Source: Brassica napus
Taxonomy: Eukaryota; Streptophyta; Magnoliopsida; Brassicales; Brassicaceae
Direction: 5' to 3'
DNA length: 64,000 nucleotides
Assembly: GCF_020379485.1 (NCBI RefSeq)
Contig: NC_063442.1
Location: 14,196,009-14,260,008 of the forward strand
The position numbers and the translations under genes were made by a program. Shown in pieces: positions 1 to 12,229 of this stretch. How positions within the stretch are numbered: the first letter of the stretch is position 1; each line of letters begins with the position of its first letter. Under the pieces are notes generated by a model. It searched no databases, was not told the origin of the DNA, and saw nothing but the letters and a program-made list of their open reading frames with translations.

Positions 1-1134
1 AAAAGACCGTACCAATACGCAAAATGGATGGTTATTGTCCAAAGATTGGAACCAACGACAACTCCAAACTTCCCAAGCCTCATACCTTTTTGGATAAAAG
101 TCCAAGGAATTCCTCTCCACCTTTGGACTGAAGAGGCTATTCAGGGAATAGGGAAAGACATCGGAATCTTTGAGGAAGCAGAGATCACTTCACTGAATGT
201 CCACATGCGAGTCCATGTAAATGGACGTCTCCCGCTGATCACTAGCTCTGTGCTGAAATACCCGAATGGAGATGAAGTGGTAGCTAATTTGGTCTATGAG
301 AGGATCGAAAAACATTGCTCCTGCTGCTTTAGACTTGACCATGAACTCCGCGACTATTTAAAAGCTAAAGCAGCAAAGCGTGAAGCTCAAGCATCAGGCT
401 CAGACAACCCTCGAGACCGATCCCAGGCGGCGAGCTCCTCTGGAAGACACTCACGGCAATACCAGCAAAGAACAGCTACCACAAACCCTGGGAGATCCGA
501 GAACTTTGATCGCAACAATGGCTATCAACACAACCGTGAGACTAGACATAACATGTGGTATAATGAGAGCCACATGCTCAATTTGAGAAGTAATAGGGAT
601 TCCTATGAAAAAGCCACAGCTCCTCGCAACAGCCACAACAGACGATACCAACCCTATGCTCAAGAAAGGAATAATTTGAGAAGTGCAACATACCAAGAAA
701 TATACAGACCGGTGCAGAGAACAAGCAATCAATCTCCCCCACCACCACCACTCCCGGTGCGCGACAGGCTCTCGCTTAGGCCACCAGTGAGAACAGAACC
801 TGACCATGGTGAATCTAGCTTCTGTCAAAACTCTAACCCAAACCACTCAAAGGGGGTTCTTTTCCATGAGACACAACTAGAAGTCCCAGCTGAAGCTTTG
901 AATGTTGCAAGGGAAGAACTCAGGGATGTTATGGTACAATATACCTCATGTGTTGACCCATCGGAGAGTGCAGCTCGAAAGGAGAGACTGCGGCAAGCTG
1001 AGGAAAATGGGCAAATAGAGGAATCGATAGCTCTAATGGCGCGTGCTACTTTTGCTAGCCAGAGCAAACAGAGACAACAGAATCCGGAACCCATTCCAAC
1101 ATCCCTGAAAGAACTTCAGCGCTCCTCCGCCTAA
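1..1134 (+). pseudogene. LINE ORF1 (DUF4283 / zinc-knuckle protein), 5' partial
   Basis: The frame is open from base 1, so the start lies outside the window. The ATG at 28 is internal, because the codons before it (KRPYQYAKWM) continue the DUF4283 fold. The first 110 residues resemble the end of DUF4283 followed by a zf-CCHC_4 knuckle. The knuckle reads CSCCFRLDHELRDY, so the last expected cysteine is a tyrosine and zinc binding is probably lost. The rest is a low-complexity, Arg/Gln/Asn/Ser-rich tail typical of plant LINE ORF1 proteins, which coat the element RNA. The frame itself is uninterrupted to the stop at 1132-1134. Confidence 0.8.
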
Positions 1135-1256
1135 GCTCACCAGTTCCCCCACCAAACCCACCAGGAAAAAGCCCCGACACAAGTACAGGAAGAGCTTCAG
1201 CTTTACTTCGACTAGGCCATCCACCCCAGGAAGCTGGCCTCCCCTCTGACCAGGAC

Positions 1257-2316
1257 ATGGCTTGCCGCAAGCCAGGAAGACCTCATGGAACTAAGAAGGT
1301 ATCAAACAGCCCAAAGACTTTAACGGGAGCTAGCTCACGCAAACGCAAGGTCCAACAGACACAAGCCCCCCCCCCCCCTTGTAGACGGAAGCTCACGACT
1401 CAAACTAACAATGAAGATGCTGCAGGGCCCTCTCGCATGAAGATAGGAGACATGAAGATAGGAGGCTCCCAAGAGGGCAGCAAACAAAAATCAAGCTCCA
1501 CCAACTCAGAGAATCAACCTATTTACAATATGATCCCGACAACATCAAAACAAAAGAAGACGGAGAAGAATTCGGAATCCGTCAACTCTCGTTCCTTAAA
1601 GATTGCAAGCTGGAACTGTCAAGTTTTGGGGAATCCCTTGACAGTTCAACGGTTACGGGAGCTCAAAAAAAGCATCAACCCGGACATCATCTTCCTCATG
1701 GAGAAAAAAAACCCCAACAGCTTTGTTTTGGAAAAATTTGAGCAGTTAGGCTATGAATTTCATGATTTAGTACCACCCTCGGGACATGGAGCAGGTGGGC
1801 TTGCCCTGTTTTGGAAACAGGAAGTGAACCTCGAAGTCTTAGATGCTACTCCGAACCTGTTTGATACTTGTATTGAGCTCGAGGGCAAACCCTTTTTTGC
1901 TTCCTTTGTGTATGGAGATAATGATAGATTTATGAGGAAACACCTTTCTTTCGGATTTACGGGACGCTCCTTGGTTTATCACGGGAGATTTTAATGACTT
2001 ACTGAGCAATGAAGAGAAAGAAGGCGGCCCTGAAAGACCGGAAGGCTCTTTTTCAGACATGAGAACCTTCTTTGCAGAAGGAGATTTATTTGACCTACAG
2101 CATTCGGGGGATTCCCTATCTTGGCGAGGTCAGCGTGGAGAACACTTTGTTCGCTGTAGACTGGACCGAGCTGCTGCAAACTCTAACTGGGCTGAACGCT
2201 ACCCAACAGCAAGATGCATGTACTTAGCCTACGAGGGATCCGATCACAGACCACTTATCTCGGTCTTTGTACAGGGAAAGAAGAGACGACCGGGTTTGTT
2301 CAGATACGACCGGTGA
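1257..2316 (+). pseudogene. LINE ORF2 N-terminus: endonuclease domain, frameshifted
   Basis: A basic, low-complexity leader of about 115 residues is followed by the apurinic-endonuclease-like domain that nicks target DNA. It opens with SLKIASWNC and contains the catalytic glutamate region (FLMEKKNP), GGLALFWK and the closing GSDHRPL motif. The frame open from 1257 ends at 1994. The domain continues in another frame from about 1994 to 2316, so there is a frameshift near 1940-1990. The canonical WNCRGLG is WNCQVLG here. The nuclease is not expected to be functional. Confidence 0.82.
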
Positions 2317-4102
2317 CTCAAGGACAATACAGAGGTTACAAAACTTATTGAAGCTGCCTGGGCAGAGGCTACAAACCTCCCAGTTACAGAGCGTATAAAA
2401 TTGGTCCAGGGCATCATCTCACGATGGCACAAGGAAAAGCAAGCTAATAGTCGGCTATTAATAGAACAGAAACTGTGGGAACGGGAGGAATCCCAATCAA
2501 GCACTCTAAACGACACTCAGCTGATCCATCGGGTTACTGAGGAACTGAAGAGGGCTTACAAGGCAGAGGAAGCTTACTGGAGACAAAGAAGTAGATTACT
2601 TTGGCTACGGTTGGGAGATTGCAACTCCGGGTTTTTTCATCCTGCCACAAAGAACCGGAACGAGCCAACGCCTTCACTGTGATTGAGGACAGTGAGGGAA
2701 ACCAGGTCTTCCAAGAAGAACAGATCGCACAAGTTATAGTTCAATACTTTGGATCACTCTTCACATCCCTGTTTGGTGATCAGGCCGATATCGCTTGTGT
2801 CGTGGACAAAGCCTTGCAGCCTATCATCACAGACAACGAGAATGAGAAACTGATCCTGGTACCAACCTCGGAAGAGATTAAAGCTGTGGTTTTTTCCATT
2901 CACTCAGACAAAGCACCCGGACCGGATGGCTTCTCAGTCGGGTTCTTCCATATCCATTGGGAAGCAATTGGAGCTGACATAGTCAAAGAGATCCGAAAAT
3001 TCTTCGAAACAAGCTATTTACCCCCGACCATGAATGAGACATTCATCCGCCTTATCCCGAAGATTCAGAGCCCGAAGACAGTTTCAGATTATAGGCCGAT
3101 AGCTCTTTTCAATGTCTACTACAAGATCATCTCCAAAATCCTCACAAAGAGATTGCAACCACTTCTCCCGACCATCATCTCCGAGAACCAATCCGCCTTT
3201 GTGCCCGGGAGAGTGATCTCTGATAACGTATTGATCACCCATGAAGTCCTATACTTCCTTCAGCACTCCAAGGCAGAAAAAGATGCTCTATGGCGGTTAA
3301 AACCGACATGAGTAAAGCATATGATAGGCTCGAGTGGGAGTTTATCCGGCTGGTCTTTGAGAGGTTGGGATTCCACCCTCAATGGATTTTTTGGATAATG
3401 GAATGTGTTTCTTCTGTTACATACGCCTTCCTCATCAACGGCTCGCTTAGAGGAATGGTTAAACCGAGCCGAGGCATCCGTCAAGGAGACCCTCTCTCAC
3501 CCTACATCTTCATCCTTTGTAGTGAAGTGCTCTCGGGACTATGTAATAGAGCTCAAGATACTGGTCAGCTGACCGTCGCACGGGGTTGTCCCCAAGTGAA
3601 CCACCTCCTATTCACGGACGACACCATGTTCTTCGCTAAGGCCAACAAGGACAACACACTAGCTCTAAAAGAGATCCTCCAACAATACGAGCTGGCGTTG
3701 AGGTAGTCAATCAATACAACCAAGTCTTCCATCAACTTTTCAAGGAAAGCGCCCCTCTCGCTGAAGAACATGATAAAGGACTGCATCCAGATTCCTAAAG
3801 AGGGAGGCATCGGTAAATACTTGGGGCTTCCCGAGCACTTCGGCTGCAAGAAGAGAGACCTCTTCACTTCCATAGTGGACAGGATCAAGACCAAGGTCAG
3901 CGGTTGGTCGAATAAATTTCTCAGCACGGCCGGCAAGATGGTCATGACCAAGAGCGTCCTAACTCCTATTCCAACACATGCGATGATGTGCTTTAAACTG
4001 CCATGCTCTCTCTGCAAGCGCATACAATCTGTGGTGACCAGATTCTGGTGGGATGGAGGAAGCGGGAGTAGAAAATGGCATGGGTATCATGGGATAGAAT
4101 GA
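2317..4102 (+). pseudogene. LINE ORF2 reverse transcriptase, several frameshifts
   Basis: RT motifs appear in order across three frames. The linker ends in [10 protein letters not shown]. The fingers carry [19 protein letters not shown] and [19 protein letters not shown]. After a shift near 3300 come [25 protein letters not shown] and the catalytic box LLFTDDTMF at about 3607-3633. The box is FTDD where most plant L1 elements have FADD. A further stop near 3706 precedes the thumb region (GIGKYLGLPEHFGCKK; GWSNKFLSTAGK). Frame changes near 2640, 3300 and 4090 make this an inactive copy. Confidence 0.85.
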
Positions 4103-5561
4103 CGAAATCCAAACAGAAAGGAGGGCTGGGCTTTCAAGACTTTGAGAGCTTCAATGATGCTTTCTTAGCGAAGCTAAGCTGGCGCCTACACCACAACCCA
4201 TCGGGACTTTTGAGCAGAGTACTCATGGGAAAATATTGTGGCGACACACCTTTCCTACAAGTCGAACATAGAGCAGCGGAATCACACGGCTGGAAAGGGA
4301 TTTTGATAGGCAGAGACCTAATGCTGAGCAATGCAGGATGGGCGATTGGCAACGGGGAGTACGTTAACATTTGGACTAACCTTGGCTTAGCCACTCCTCC
4401 CAAATACGACCTATGGGTCCAGCACCACAGCAGTACGCCGAATGGACAGTAAAACAACTCATGATGCCAAACGGAATTGAATGGAACAGAGCTACTATCC
4501 AACAGGTCCTTCCACACGAGGAGGAGAGGATTCTCATCCTAAAACCAAGCAAGACAGGAGCCCCTGACAAACTCATTTGGCTCGGCACATGCTCCGGCAT
4601 CTACACGACAAAGACTGGCTACCATAAGGCCCTAGAGTTAGTGGAAACAGCTGCAACACCTGCTGCGACTGCGGCCATAGACTGGGAAAAAGGAATTTGG
4701 AACTTGCAAACGGCATCTAAGATCAAACTCTTCCTCTGGAAGATTTTTCAGCGGGCTCTCCCAGTCGGCGAACTTCTTGCTGTGAGGAATATTGGTACCA
4801 CTCAGAACTGCACTCGATGTGATACAGTTGAATCTATCAACCACCTTTTCTTTCATTGTGAGTTCGCAAGAAAGGTTTGGAGACTTGCACTCTTCTCTAC
4901 TTGCTTTGATTCTAGAGGTTTGCTAGATTTAGCTACAGAGTGGCAACACCTATGTACCCTCAAGTGCCTCCCACCGGTGGGAGTGGCGACAGGACCGCTA
5001 GCACCTTGGATCTTGTGGTCCCTTTGGCTTGCCAGGAACAACCGTATTTTCAACAATAAGGACGCCACCCCCGAGGAAGTGATCACGAAAGCCACTGCCG
5101 CGGCACATGAATGGCTACAGGAACAGAAGGCGGATGACAAGCCAAAGACCAACCCACCAAGGCAGAGTCTCCCCTACCCGAACTCCACTATTCTCCATTC
5201 TGATGCAGCTTGGCGGGGAGACCTCCATTTGGCGGGACTGGGGTGGACTATCGATGAGGAAGGCCAGACTAGTTCATTTATGTCCCACTGTCACTATGTT
5301 AACTCTCCACTGGTAGCTGAGGGACTAGCGCTATGTGAAGCTTTAAGCTGCTGCATCGCCAAGGGTCTCCGGCGTATACTGTGCAAATCTGACTCACTGA
5401 GACTTATTAGAGCTCTCCACGATGAAGCCCCTGTCTCAGAAATTTATGGCATTGTCGCTGACATTTTAAATCTATCGCTTGCTTTTGATTTTGTTTCATT
5501 TGCTTGGACTCAGCGATCGGAAAATAAGGCTGCCGATGCTTTAGCAAGGCAAGCTTTATGA
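4075..5561 (+). pseudogene. LINE ORF2 C-terminus: zf-RVT and RNase H domains
   Basis: Frame 4075-4452 carries the thumb/connector (GGLGFQDFESFNDAFLAKLSW). Frame 4413-5561 carries the zf-RVT cysteine cluster (CTRCDTVESINHLFFHCEF) and a plant RNase H-like domain (RVT_3: LHSDAAWRGD at about residue 265, then SDSLRLI and NKAADALARQAL). The two overlap by 40 bases in different frames, which marks a frameshift near 4420-4450. RNase H acidic residues (D of HSDAAW, E of LVAEGLAL, D of KSDS, D of AADALA) are visible. The last codon lies about 40 bases before the poly(A). Confidence 0.85.
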
Positions 5562-5610
5562 ACCTTGGATCCTAAGTCTTGAATGAAAGTAGTGTTACAA
5601 AAAAAAAAAA

Positions 5611-6159
5611 GAATTGTAGTTAGGACTAGGCTTGCGCATTTCCGGTATTGGTTAAATATTTTATTATCTAATAGTTTGAATAATGGACTGTATAGAAAAC
5701 CTAACCTCAGATTTCGGGGATCCTTTATAAAAAGCTTAAAAAATAAAATGTGTATATATTGTATTTATAATATTTCCATTTTAAATTTTAATTTTAATTT
5801 TGAAAATATTTTAGATAATAATTTTATATTTTTTATCAACCAGCAAACGCCCGCAACCGCAAATGTTAGCTTGAACCAGCTTTTGGTTTTAAAAGTTTCA
5901 GAGCGGTTTAAACGATTGTAGCATTTTATGTGATTGTTTCAAAACGCCAACAGTCGATACCAATCACAAAAACTATGTTTACGGGTGGTAGCGAAAAAAT
6001 TAGTCGGACCTTAAGGCAGATTAGAATAGTTTTTCTGGTTGACAAAGCAGTAAGCACTAAACAACCAGTTAGATAATTAATCATATTAGATATTTAAGTT
6101 AAATTTTCTTTTTAATATAAATACAACAATATTTCCGTAAACCGTGTTCCTTGGTCCAA
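5611..6159. other. AT-rich spacer, no gene seen
   Basis: No credible coding frame. A GC-richer patch at about 5838-5960 (AACGCCCGCAACCGC and downstream) looks like an internal piece of a non-autonomous hAT-type element common in Brassicaceae, but I could not define its ends. Confidence 0.4.
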
Positions 6160-6655
6160 GGGGATATGGTTCAAGGAGGCTACGCCAAAATTTTCCTTCC
6201 TGACTTGGGTTGTGGTTCATAACAGCTTATCGACGGGAGATCGGTTGCTTAAGTGGAACCCCCAAGCAATATCAAAGTGCTGGCTCTGCAATGCAACTAC
6301 TAAAACGAGGGATCATTTGTTTTTTGAGTGTGTCTTCTCTGAAGAAGTATCGAAAGGAACAATAAGGGGCCGGGATGGGCAAGGGCATTCTGTGTGATGG
6401 CAATCCTTGACAGAAAGGTTAGTGACAGGTCTTCCATATCCAAAACTAACCTTCCTCTTTCGATAATGTTTCCAAACGGTAGTCTACGCCATCTGGCATG
6501 AGAGAAACACCCGAAGAGTTGGAGAACCTTCTCAACCCCCTGCTCGTTTGATTATCTATATCGATAGATTGGTCAGAAACAGAATATCCTCCTTGCGAAA
6601 GAGAGTTGGAAGTAAATATGAGAAGGCCATGGAGATATGGTTTGGGAGTAGATAA
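6160..6655 (+). pseudogene. LINE ORF2 fragment (zf-RVT region)
   Basis: The translated strand reads IWFKEATPKFSFLTWVVVHN, then STGDRLLKWNP, CWLCNATTKTRDHLFFECVF and, after a frame change, a VWHERNTRR-like segment ending at GSR-stop near 6655. This is the conserved zinc-binding connector of plant L1 ORF2. Neither RT nor RNase H is attached, so it is a small relic unrelated to the element at 1-5610. Confidence 0.8.
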
Positions 6656-8105
6656 TGCTTTTTCTTCTTCTTAAAGTCATTTATAAGTTCATAGATATCT
6701 ACGAAAAATAGCATTAGGTTGTACAAAAGTTTTTGAAGTGAATAAATTTAAAATTCTTAAAAAAAAAGATGTAAATGCCCATTTTTTCTACATTGATCAA
6801 TAGATTTCACATTTCATCAAAAAAAGAACTGTCGTAAAATTTCATTTATATTCTTCATCGAAATATATTGTTCATGAAAAAAATTATGTTTGCATTAGAT
6901 ATAAGGTTTTGTAATAGAAAACTCTAAATGGTTCATTTGAATTGCATACAACTTTTAAGAGTACCATGAATTTGTGTTATACTATATTTGTTACAAAACT
7001 TTGGAATAGAAAATAGTAATAGAGATCATTGTTATTCTTCTCCAATGCAATCCAACATATGATTATGGGTTGGTGATGACATTAGTGATGTAGAGAGATA
7101 TTTGCATATATTCTGAATATTTTCATTATTTATCATTTATTTAGATATTTATCTTAAATTAGTTGGAATTATCTACCAGGTTTTTAATAGTTTAAAATTA
7201 TTTTGTTTTTATATAAATAGGAACTTATGTCTCGAGTTGTATTCAGTTTATGATTTGATTAATAAAATGAATTTTCTTATACCATGGTAGCTACCCTCTG
7301 TTATCTTCTTCGCGGAAATTTTATATACAGAGATGAAGAGAGTCTTCCTATAAATATGGCACCAAATCCTCCGAGTCTGATAATCCGCTCCTCACTGAAT
7401 CCATCAGTTGCAGAGTGAACCACCCCCACAGAATGAGTTAACACAAATCTTTGTAAAGTTAAATTATATCCAAAAAATTAACCCTAGATGCTCAAATCTA
7501 CTTGATTGTTGTGAGGTTCAACTCTAGATTCTCAAATCTACTGGCTTGATATATGTATTATGTTTCATGTTTTTCCTGAGCTTTAATCATCTTTTAGGAG
7601 ATAATTGAACCTTCAAGTATGTGAGTGTCTTTATTATCTTTTTGGGGCATTCTAAGACCTTTGCTTTAATTAGTTTTAGATGCAAAAAGAAAATAGACCT
7701 GAACATTCAAGCTCTGGTAGTATCTGATATATCATTTACCTTTAGTGAATGAATTCACATACTTATCAAAAAATAAAAATAAATACTCATCTGATCATGT
7801 CTTGAGGAATATTCTCATATTATTGGGATATATATGAGTAATATAAACAAAATAGTTCAACATCAATGTTTTCATTAAAAGAATTCAAAAGAAGCTGAGA
7901 CAGATCTTTGTAATAGAGACAGTTATAACCTGATACTTTTGAACCTCATTTTAATAACTTCTTTTAAATACTTATTATTATTAGATTTTTTTTGAAAAGA
8001 TTACAAGCTATGACCGGAGTCATACAGTTCAACAAGCTATCACAAAAGTGAAGAGATAATATAAAGAACCAAAGACAATCAAATCATCAGTTTCGATTGA
8101 ATTTT
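6656..8105. other. Intergenic AT-rich DNA
   Basis: No gene seen. A stretch near 7190-7345, with a TATATAAATAG box followed by GAACTTATGTCTCGAG, resembles the promoter part of an LTR and may be an old solo LTR. I could not find matching ends or a target duplication. A short imperfect direct repeat (CTAGATnCTCAAATCTACT) occurs at about 7486 and 7524. Confidence 0.35.
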
Positions 8106-8109
8106 GTGG

Positions 8110-9110
8110 TAGAAAAGAGTAAATTTAGCCATTTCCACCTCCATGTCCACGTTGTCCATGGTTTCCTCGGCCGCTACCTGTGAACCGGAAGTGCATCTCT
8201 CTAGCTTTTTCTGATGGCTTAACTGGTCTTTCTCGAAGGGTTCTTTTCCCAGAAGGTGTCATAAGATCCATCGAGTTCGTCTCTGAGGTAAAACCCACTG
8301 GGTCTTCATCTTCCTCTTGCAAATATATCAACAAGGCAAACTTGTTTGAGCCTAAAACAAGTCCAGCTATTCCGCTACTTTCTCTTTGGACCGCTGGAGG
8401 TACTTGAGCTATCGGAGTATCAGTGATTGGCAAGGATCGAGTGGACTCCATACTCGGAGACACAACAACTTCATTAATACAAATAAAAGTAGGAGAAACA
8501 TACATGTTCTCAAGTTCGTAACAGTAGCTAAAGAAATCAGGTCTTCCACATTAGCAGAAGTAACGGGTTCAAACATATTTGATTCATTACATGTATCATG
8601 ATGACTGATTGGTGGAGGTATCATGGTGCTGACTGATTTTGTAGAGGTAGCAATTGCAGACTGATTTACAGCATTATCTGCTGCAGACGGTGAGATAAAC
8701 TCAATTACCTCTGGAGTAGAAATAATTGCAGCTTGAGATTTAGATGTTGCTATTGAGATAACACTTTCACCAGTAGTGGTGACTGAAGCTTTAAAACTTG
8801 AATCTGGTTCACTTAAAAGGCAAAGTAGGAAAAGGTTTGGACAGTGAGACAGCATCTGAAGCAATGTCAGCATTAGTGGAGGGCTTATCTTGTTGTCTTG
8901 GAGGAAGCTTACGTAGGCAGCGAGAAGCTTTGTGTCCCAAAAGACCGCAATTAGAAAATTTAGATGGCAGTCATGAGTATAACACATCAACCATAGTGAT
9001 AGAGCCACTCTCATCCTTAATAGGAACCTTAGACAGAAAAGCCTTATTTAACTTTACTTGTACAAGGATCTGTGTAGGGTCGAGCCAAGGTTTGCTAGTA
9101 AGCATCGGAG
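8110..9110 (-). pseudogene. LINE ORF1 relic (DUF4283 end, zinc knuckle, Ser/Thr-rich tail)
   Basis: Reading the minus strand from about 9105 gives PWLDPTQILVQVKLNKAFLS, an in-frame stop, then LPSKFSNCGLLGHKASRCLR. This is the CCHC knuckle of plant L1 ORF1 with the usual tryptophan-containing approach replaced by a stop. A long Ser/Thr-rich tail follows and ends near 8125 with GRGNHGQRGHGGGNG. A frameshift near 8450 separates the two readable parts. No ORF2 follows, so it is an isolated fragment. Confidence 0.75.
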
Positions 9111-9588
9111 CTCTATAAGAACAGCTCTAACGGGCATATATTGATGGTATTTGGTCTGTTGAAAAAAAAAAATAATGAAAAATAGGAAAGAGAAATCTAT
9201 TAACTTAAACCATCACTTTTTAAATACTTTTAAAAGAGAGGATGTACAGACAGTACAGCTGTTTTTCTTCATCGATCAAAAAAATATTAAATTAAAAACT
9301 AAATTATTAGTAAGATATTATATTTTTACAATTCAAAAACGGGTTTCACGGCCGTTGGAGCTGCTCTAACCTAAACTAGAAAATAAATCCTTGTAATATT
9401 TTTTCTACTCTTTTAGATCCATTGATTTGACCTTATATTAATAGCTGCGGCTTCTTTCTACCAATGCTATATTTAAGCTTTAATAAAATAAACATTCTTA
9501 TATTTAAAACCTATTGAAACTAATTTTAAATTTACAAACCAATGATTTAAAATTTAGTTTCAGTCTAAAAACAACAATCGGGTTTCTA
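9111..9588. other. Upstream flank of the Ole e 1-type gene
   Basis: AT-rich DNA without coding signal. It should contain the promoter of the gene starting at 9719, but I recognise no element apart from the TATA-like box listed separately. Confidence 0.4.
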
Positions 9589-9596
9589 ATATAAAA
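9589..9596 (+). promoter_or_regulatory. Possible TATA box of the Ole e 1-type gene
   Basis: The motif ATATAAAA lies about 125 bases before the ATG at 9719. That leaves room for a 5' leader of roughly 95 bases, normal for a small plant gene. Assigned by position and motif only. Confidence 0.4.
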
Positions 9597-9718
9597 CAAA
9601 CTTGGTGCTTCACCAGAATAGTTGTCCTCTTCTCAAACATATCTCAATTTATTGTTTGAAGCTAACCTATCATAAAGAGATACCCAAAAGAAGAGAAGAC
9701 CACCAAACAAAAACAAAA

Positions 9719-11727
9719 ATGGCGTCGAAAGCCTTCTTCTACTCTTTCTTTGTCGTCTCCGTCGTGTGTTTGTCCTCTCTCCCCGGATTTTCCGCCGCCG
9801 ATGCTGATGATTTTGACCGTTTCCAGATTCAGGGATCAGTTTATTGTGACACTTGCCGTGTCCAATTCGTTACCCGTCTCAGCAAATTCCTTGAAGGTAT
9901 ATTAAATTAATAATAAAGTATTTTAATAAAAAGTTATGAATTTGTGACGTGAATACATTGTAGCCAGAATAGTCAACAGAAAAAAATTAACACATCAAAA
10001 CTCGTTTGATAACAGTCACAAAAAGAAGAAAACAAGTCGTTTGATAACAATTGCAGAACGAAATAGTTTTTTTTTTTTAAACTTGCATAACGAAATAGTT
10101 TGAGAAGATTACGTTTGCGCGCACTCTATCTTGCATGTTAAGAGAATCCATGCAGCGTCATGCAATACTATATAGATTTTTAAATCCAAATGAAAGGCAA
10201 TTGACCAATATCACTAGAGTAATTAATTACCGGGCCAAAGTATAATGCTCCCACGGCTAATGGGCCATTCACGTCGTGGGCCCATCCCGTCTGACGAGCA
10301 GTGCGTTATTTTTCCGAAGACTCCAAAATCTTGTGTACTAACCTTGCAATCACCACCTAAGTTTTCTCCGTGTTTTGGCCTCAGTCGCACGGTATCGCGA
10401 ATCACTTCCTACGACATCGCGAATCACTTCCCGATAAGTCATCCATCATTTTACTACTCCAGCCCAAACACGCTTAACTCTGGAGTTTTAAACGAATATG
10501 TGGCGGAAAAGGTAAGTAAATTTGGTGACATAGGTAGCCAAATCAATCCTCTTAAACCTTTCCATATATTACAACTTGGGATGTTACAATTCACCCCTCT
10601 CAAAGAACGCAACGTCCTCGTTGTGTCCCGACAGGTATCAAGATGCCTCTCGGGTCAGAACCGAGCTAGATGGCTAACCAGTTCTGATACCACTTATAAC
10701 TCCCCGACCGCTCACGGCTAATGGGTCATCCACCCCCGCTCTCTCAGCCTGTGGGCCTCATCCTGTCTGACGAGCAGTGCGTTAATTTTTCTAAGCCCGA
10801 AAGTCTTGTTTACTAACCCTGCAATCACCATCCAACATTTTTCCGTGCTTTGGCCTTACTCGCACGGTATTGCGAATCACTTCCCGATAGGTCATCCATC
10901 CTTTTACTACTCCAGCCCAAACACGCTTAATTCTAGAGTTCTAAACAGATATGTGATAGAAAAGGTAAGTCAACTTTGGTGACATATATAGTCAAATCAA
11001 TCCTTTTAAACTTTTCCATATATCACAACTCGGGGATGTCAAACAATGTTTAAAATCAAATATGTTCAAACAATTAAGTAGTAGTTAGTTTGATTTAAGT
11101 GCTATTCAGCCCTAGTCAGCTGATGCACAACATCGATTCAGAATCGAACCACAACTTTATTTTAGTCTTTAGACTATTCATTGTTTCAAATATATATCTC
11201 CAACATCAGTTTGTAAAGTTAATATCAACTAGACATGCAAACGATTCAACCATTGACAAACTCCAAATCATATCATGTTTTACTTAAATAAAAAAAAGGT
11301 TATAATACGTATCCTTAGACTCCAAATAGCGACAATATATATACACACAACTGGGCTAACATGAGTTCGTATTTGTGAAGGAGCGAAAGTGAAGTTGGAG
11401 TGCAGGAGCAGAACAAACGGAACCCTAGCGTTGACCAAAGAAGCCGTTACCGACAAAACGGGAAGCTACATGATGGAAGTAACTGGCGACCACGAAGAAG
11501 AAGTTTGCGAGCTCGTTTTGGTGCAATCACCAGACAGTGGTTGCAGCGACGTCAGCGAAGAGGCATACTTACGTAACGCCGCTAAGATCAGTCTAACGGC
11601 AAATGACGGTATCGTCTCTCACGAGACACGTATCGTTAACCCTCTCGGTTTCATGGTTAAGACACCGTCAGCTGACTGTCCCGCTGCTTTCAAGGAGCTC
11701 GGTATTGTCCCTGACGTTACTTTCTAA
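9719..11727 (+). CDS. Pollen Ole e 1 allergen/extensin-like secreted protein (SAH7-type), two exons
   Basis: Exon 1 is 9719-9896 and exon 2 is 11381-11727. The 1,484-base intron is GT-AG and splits a glycine codon after the first base. The joined coding length is 525 bases, 174 residues plus stop. Residues 1-26 form a clear signal peptide (MASKAFFYSFFVVSVVCLSS then a cleavable ADAD region). The mature part carries the Ole e 1 signature: GSVYCDTCRVQF with its CxxC pair, then further cysteines in VKLECRS, EEVCELV, SGCSD and ADCPAA, which in the family form disulfides. The protein is expected to enter the secretory pathway and reach the wall or apoplast; its biochemical role in the family is unsettled. 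It closely resembles Arabidopsis SAH7 (At4g08685) and its paralogue At5g45880 as I remember them. The neighbouring NPF5 genes favour the chromosome 5 copy. Nothing is disrupted. Confidence 0.93.
10241..10593 (-). repeat. 3' LTR of the intronic TRIM
   Basis: Direct repeat partner of 10695-11045. Shared landmarks include CACGGCTAATGGG, GACGAGCAGTGCGTTA and CATCCATCnTTTTACTACTC. Confidence 0.75.
10695..11045 (-). repeat. 5' LTR of the intronic TRIM
   Basis: Direct repeat partner of 10241-10593. Two bases separate its inner end from the primer-binding-site-like sequence. Confidence 0.75.
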
Positions 11728-12229
11728 GCGAAGAAAGAAAGAATATATGACGTGAGAGATTTTATTTCTATTTGCTTCAATTTGAAGGGTTTTCCGTCAA
11801 GTTTATCAATTATTTATCATTATGAATTAATACCACTAGTAATTATTGATGTTAATCTTGCGGTTTTTGTTTTTGATTAATTTGAATTGATTGTGAGTCA
11901 TACTTTGTTGTTCTATAAAAAGAAAAAAAAAAGAGTTAACTTTGAAAGAAAAAACAAGAGTTAACTTATCAATGCTGGAGAAATTATCAATTACAACACA
12001 AGTCAACAAATCATTAGAAGGGTAATGATTGATCTGAAAGACTGAAACCTAATTAAAATCTGAATTTGATACACAAAGGAAATGATTTGTTTTTCTGAAA
12101 CCTTATTAAAACTGATATTGTCATTTTTGGGTCAAATATGTGAATTTTATTGAAATTTGGAAGTGTTTGTAACAAGTTATAAACTCTTCGGTAAGGCATA
12201 GGAATTTTAAAAACTAGTTTACTCATTAA
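11728..12229. other. 3' flank of the Ole e 1-type gene
   Basis: This should hold the 3' untranslated region and polyadenylation site. The DNA is AT-rich with no coding signal, and nothing else was recognised. Confidence 0.4.

Larger units (their letters stand above)
1..5610 (+). mobile_element. L1-type LINE, decayed, 5' end outside window
   Basis: The region reads in order as a plant L1 element: ORF1 nucleic-acid-binding protein, endonuclease, reverse transcriptase, zf-RVT region and RNase H, ending in a 12-base A run at about 5599-5610. The order, single strand and terminal poly(A) define a non-LTR retrotransposon. ORF2 is broken by several frameshifts and stops, so this copy cannot move by itself. 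The 5' end is beyond the left edge, so a target site duplication cannot be checked. Confidence 0.93.
10241..11045 (-). mobile_element. TRIM-like miniature LTR element in the intron of the Ole e 1-type gene
   Basis: Two direct repeats, about 10241-10593 and 10695-11045 (about 350 bases each), flank a 101-base centre. Read on the minus strand, the right repeat is followed by TGGTATCAGAAC (10692-10681). This is one base off the initiator-tRNA-Met primer binding site TGGTATCAGAGC. A purine stretch (GAGAGGGG) directly precedes the left repeat. Repeats, binding site and purine tract in this order, with no coding room, fit a terminal-repeat retrotransposon in miniature. The repeats differ at many places, so the insertion is old, and no clear target duplication remains. 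It depends on another element's enzymes. Confidence 0.75.

Noticed and set aside
10245..10721. 158-codon plus-strand frame in the Ole e 1-type gene intron
   Set aside because: It covers the TRIM LTR and its primer site and has no protein similarity that I can see.
10241..11045. Target duplication for the intronic TRIM
   Set aside because: The flanks (CCAAAG and ATGTTT) do not match, so no duplication is claimed.
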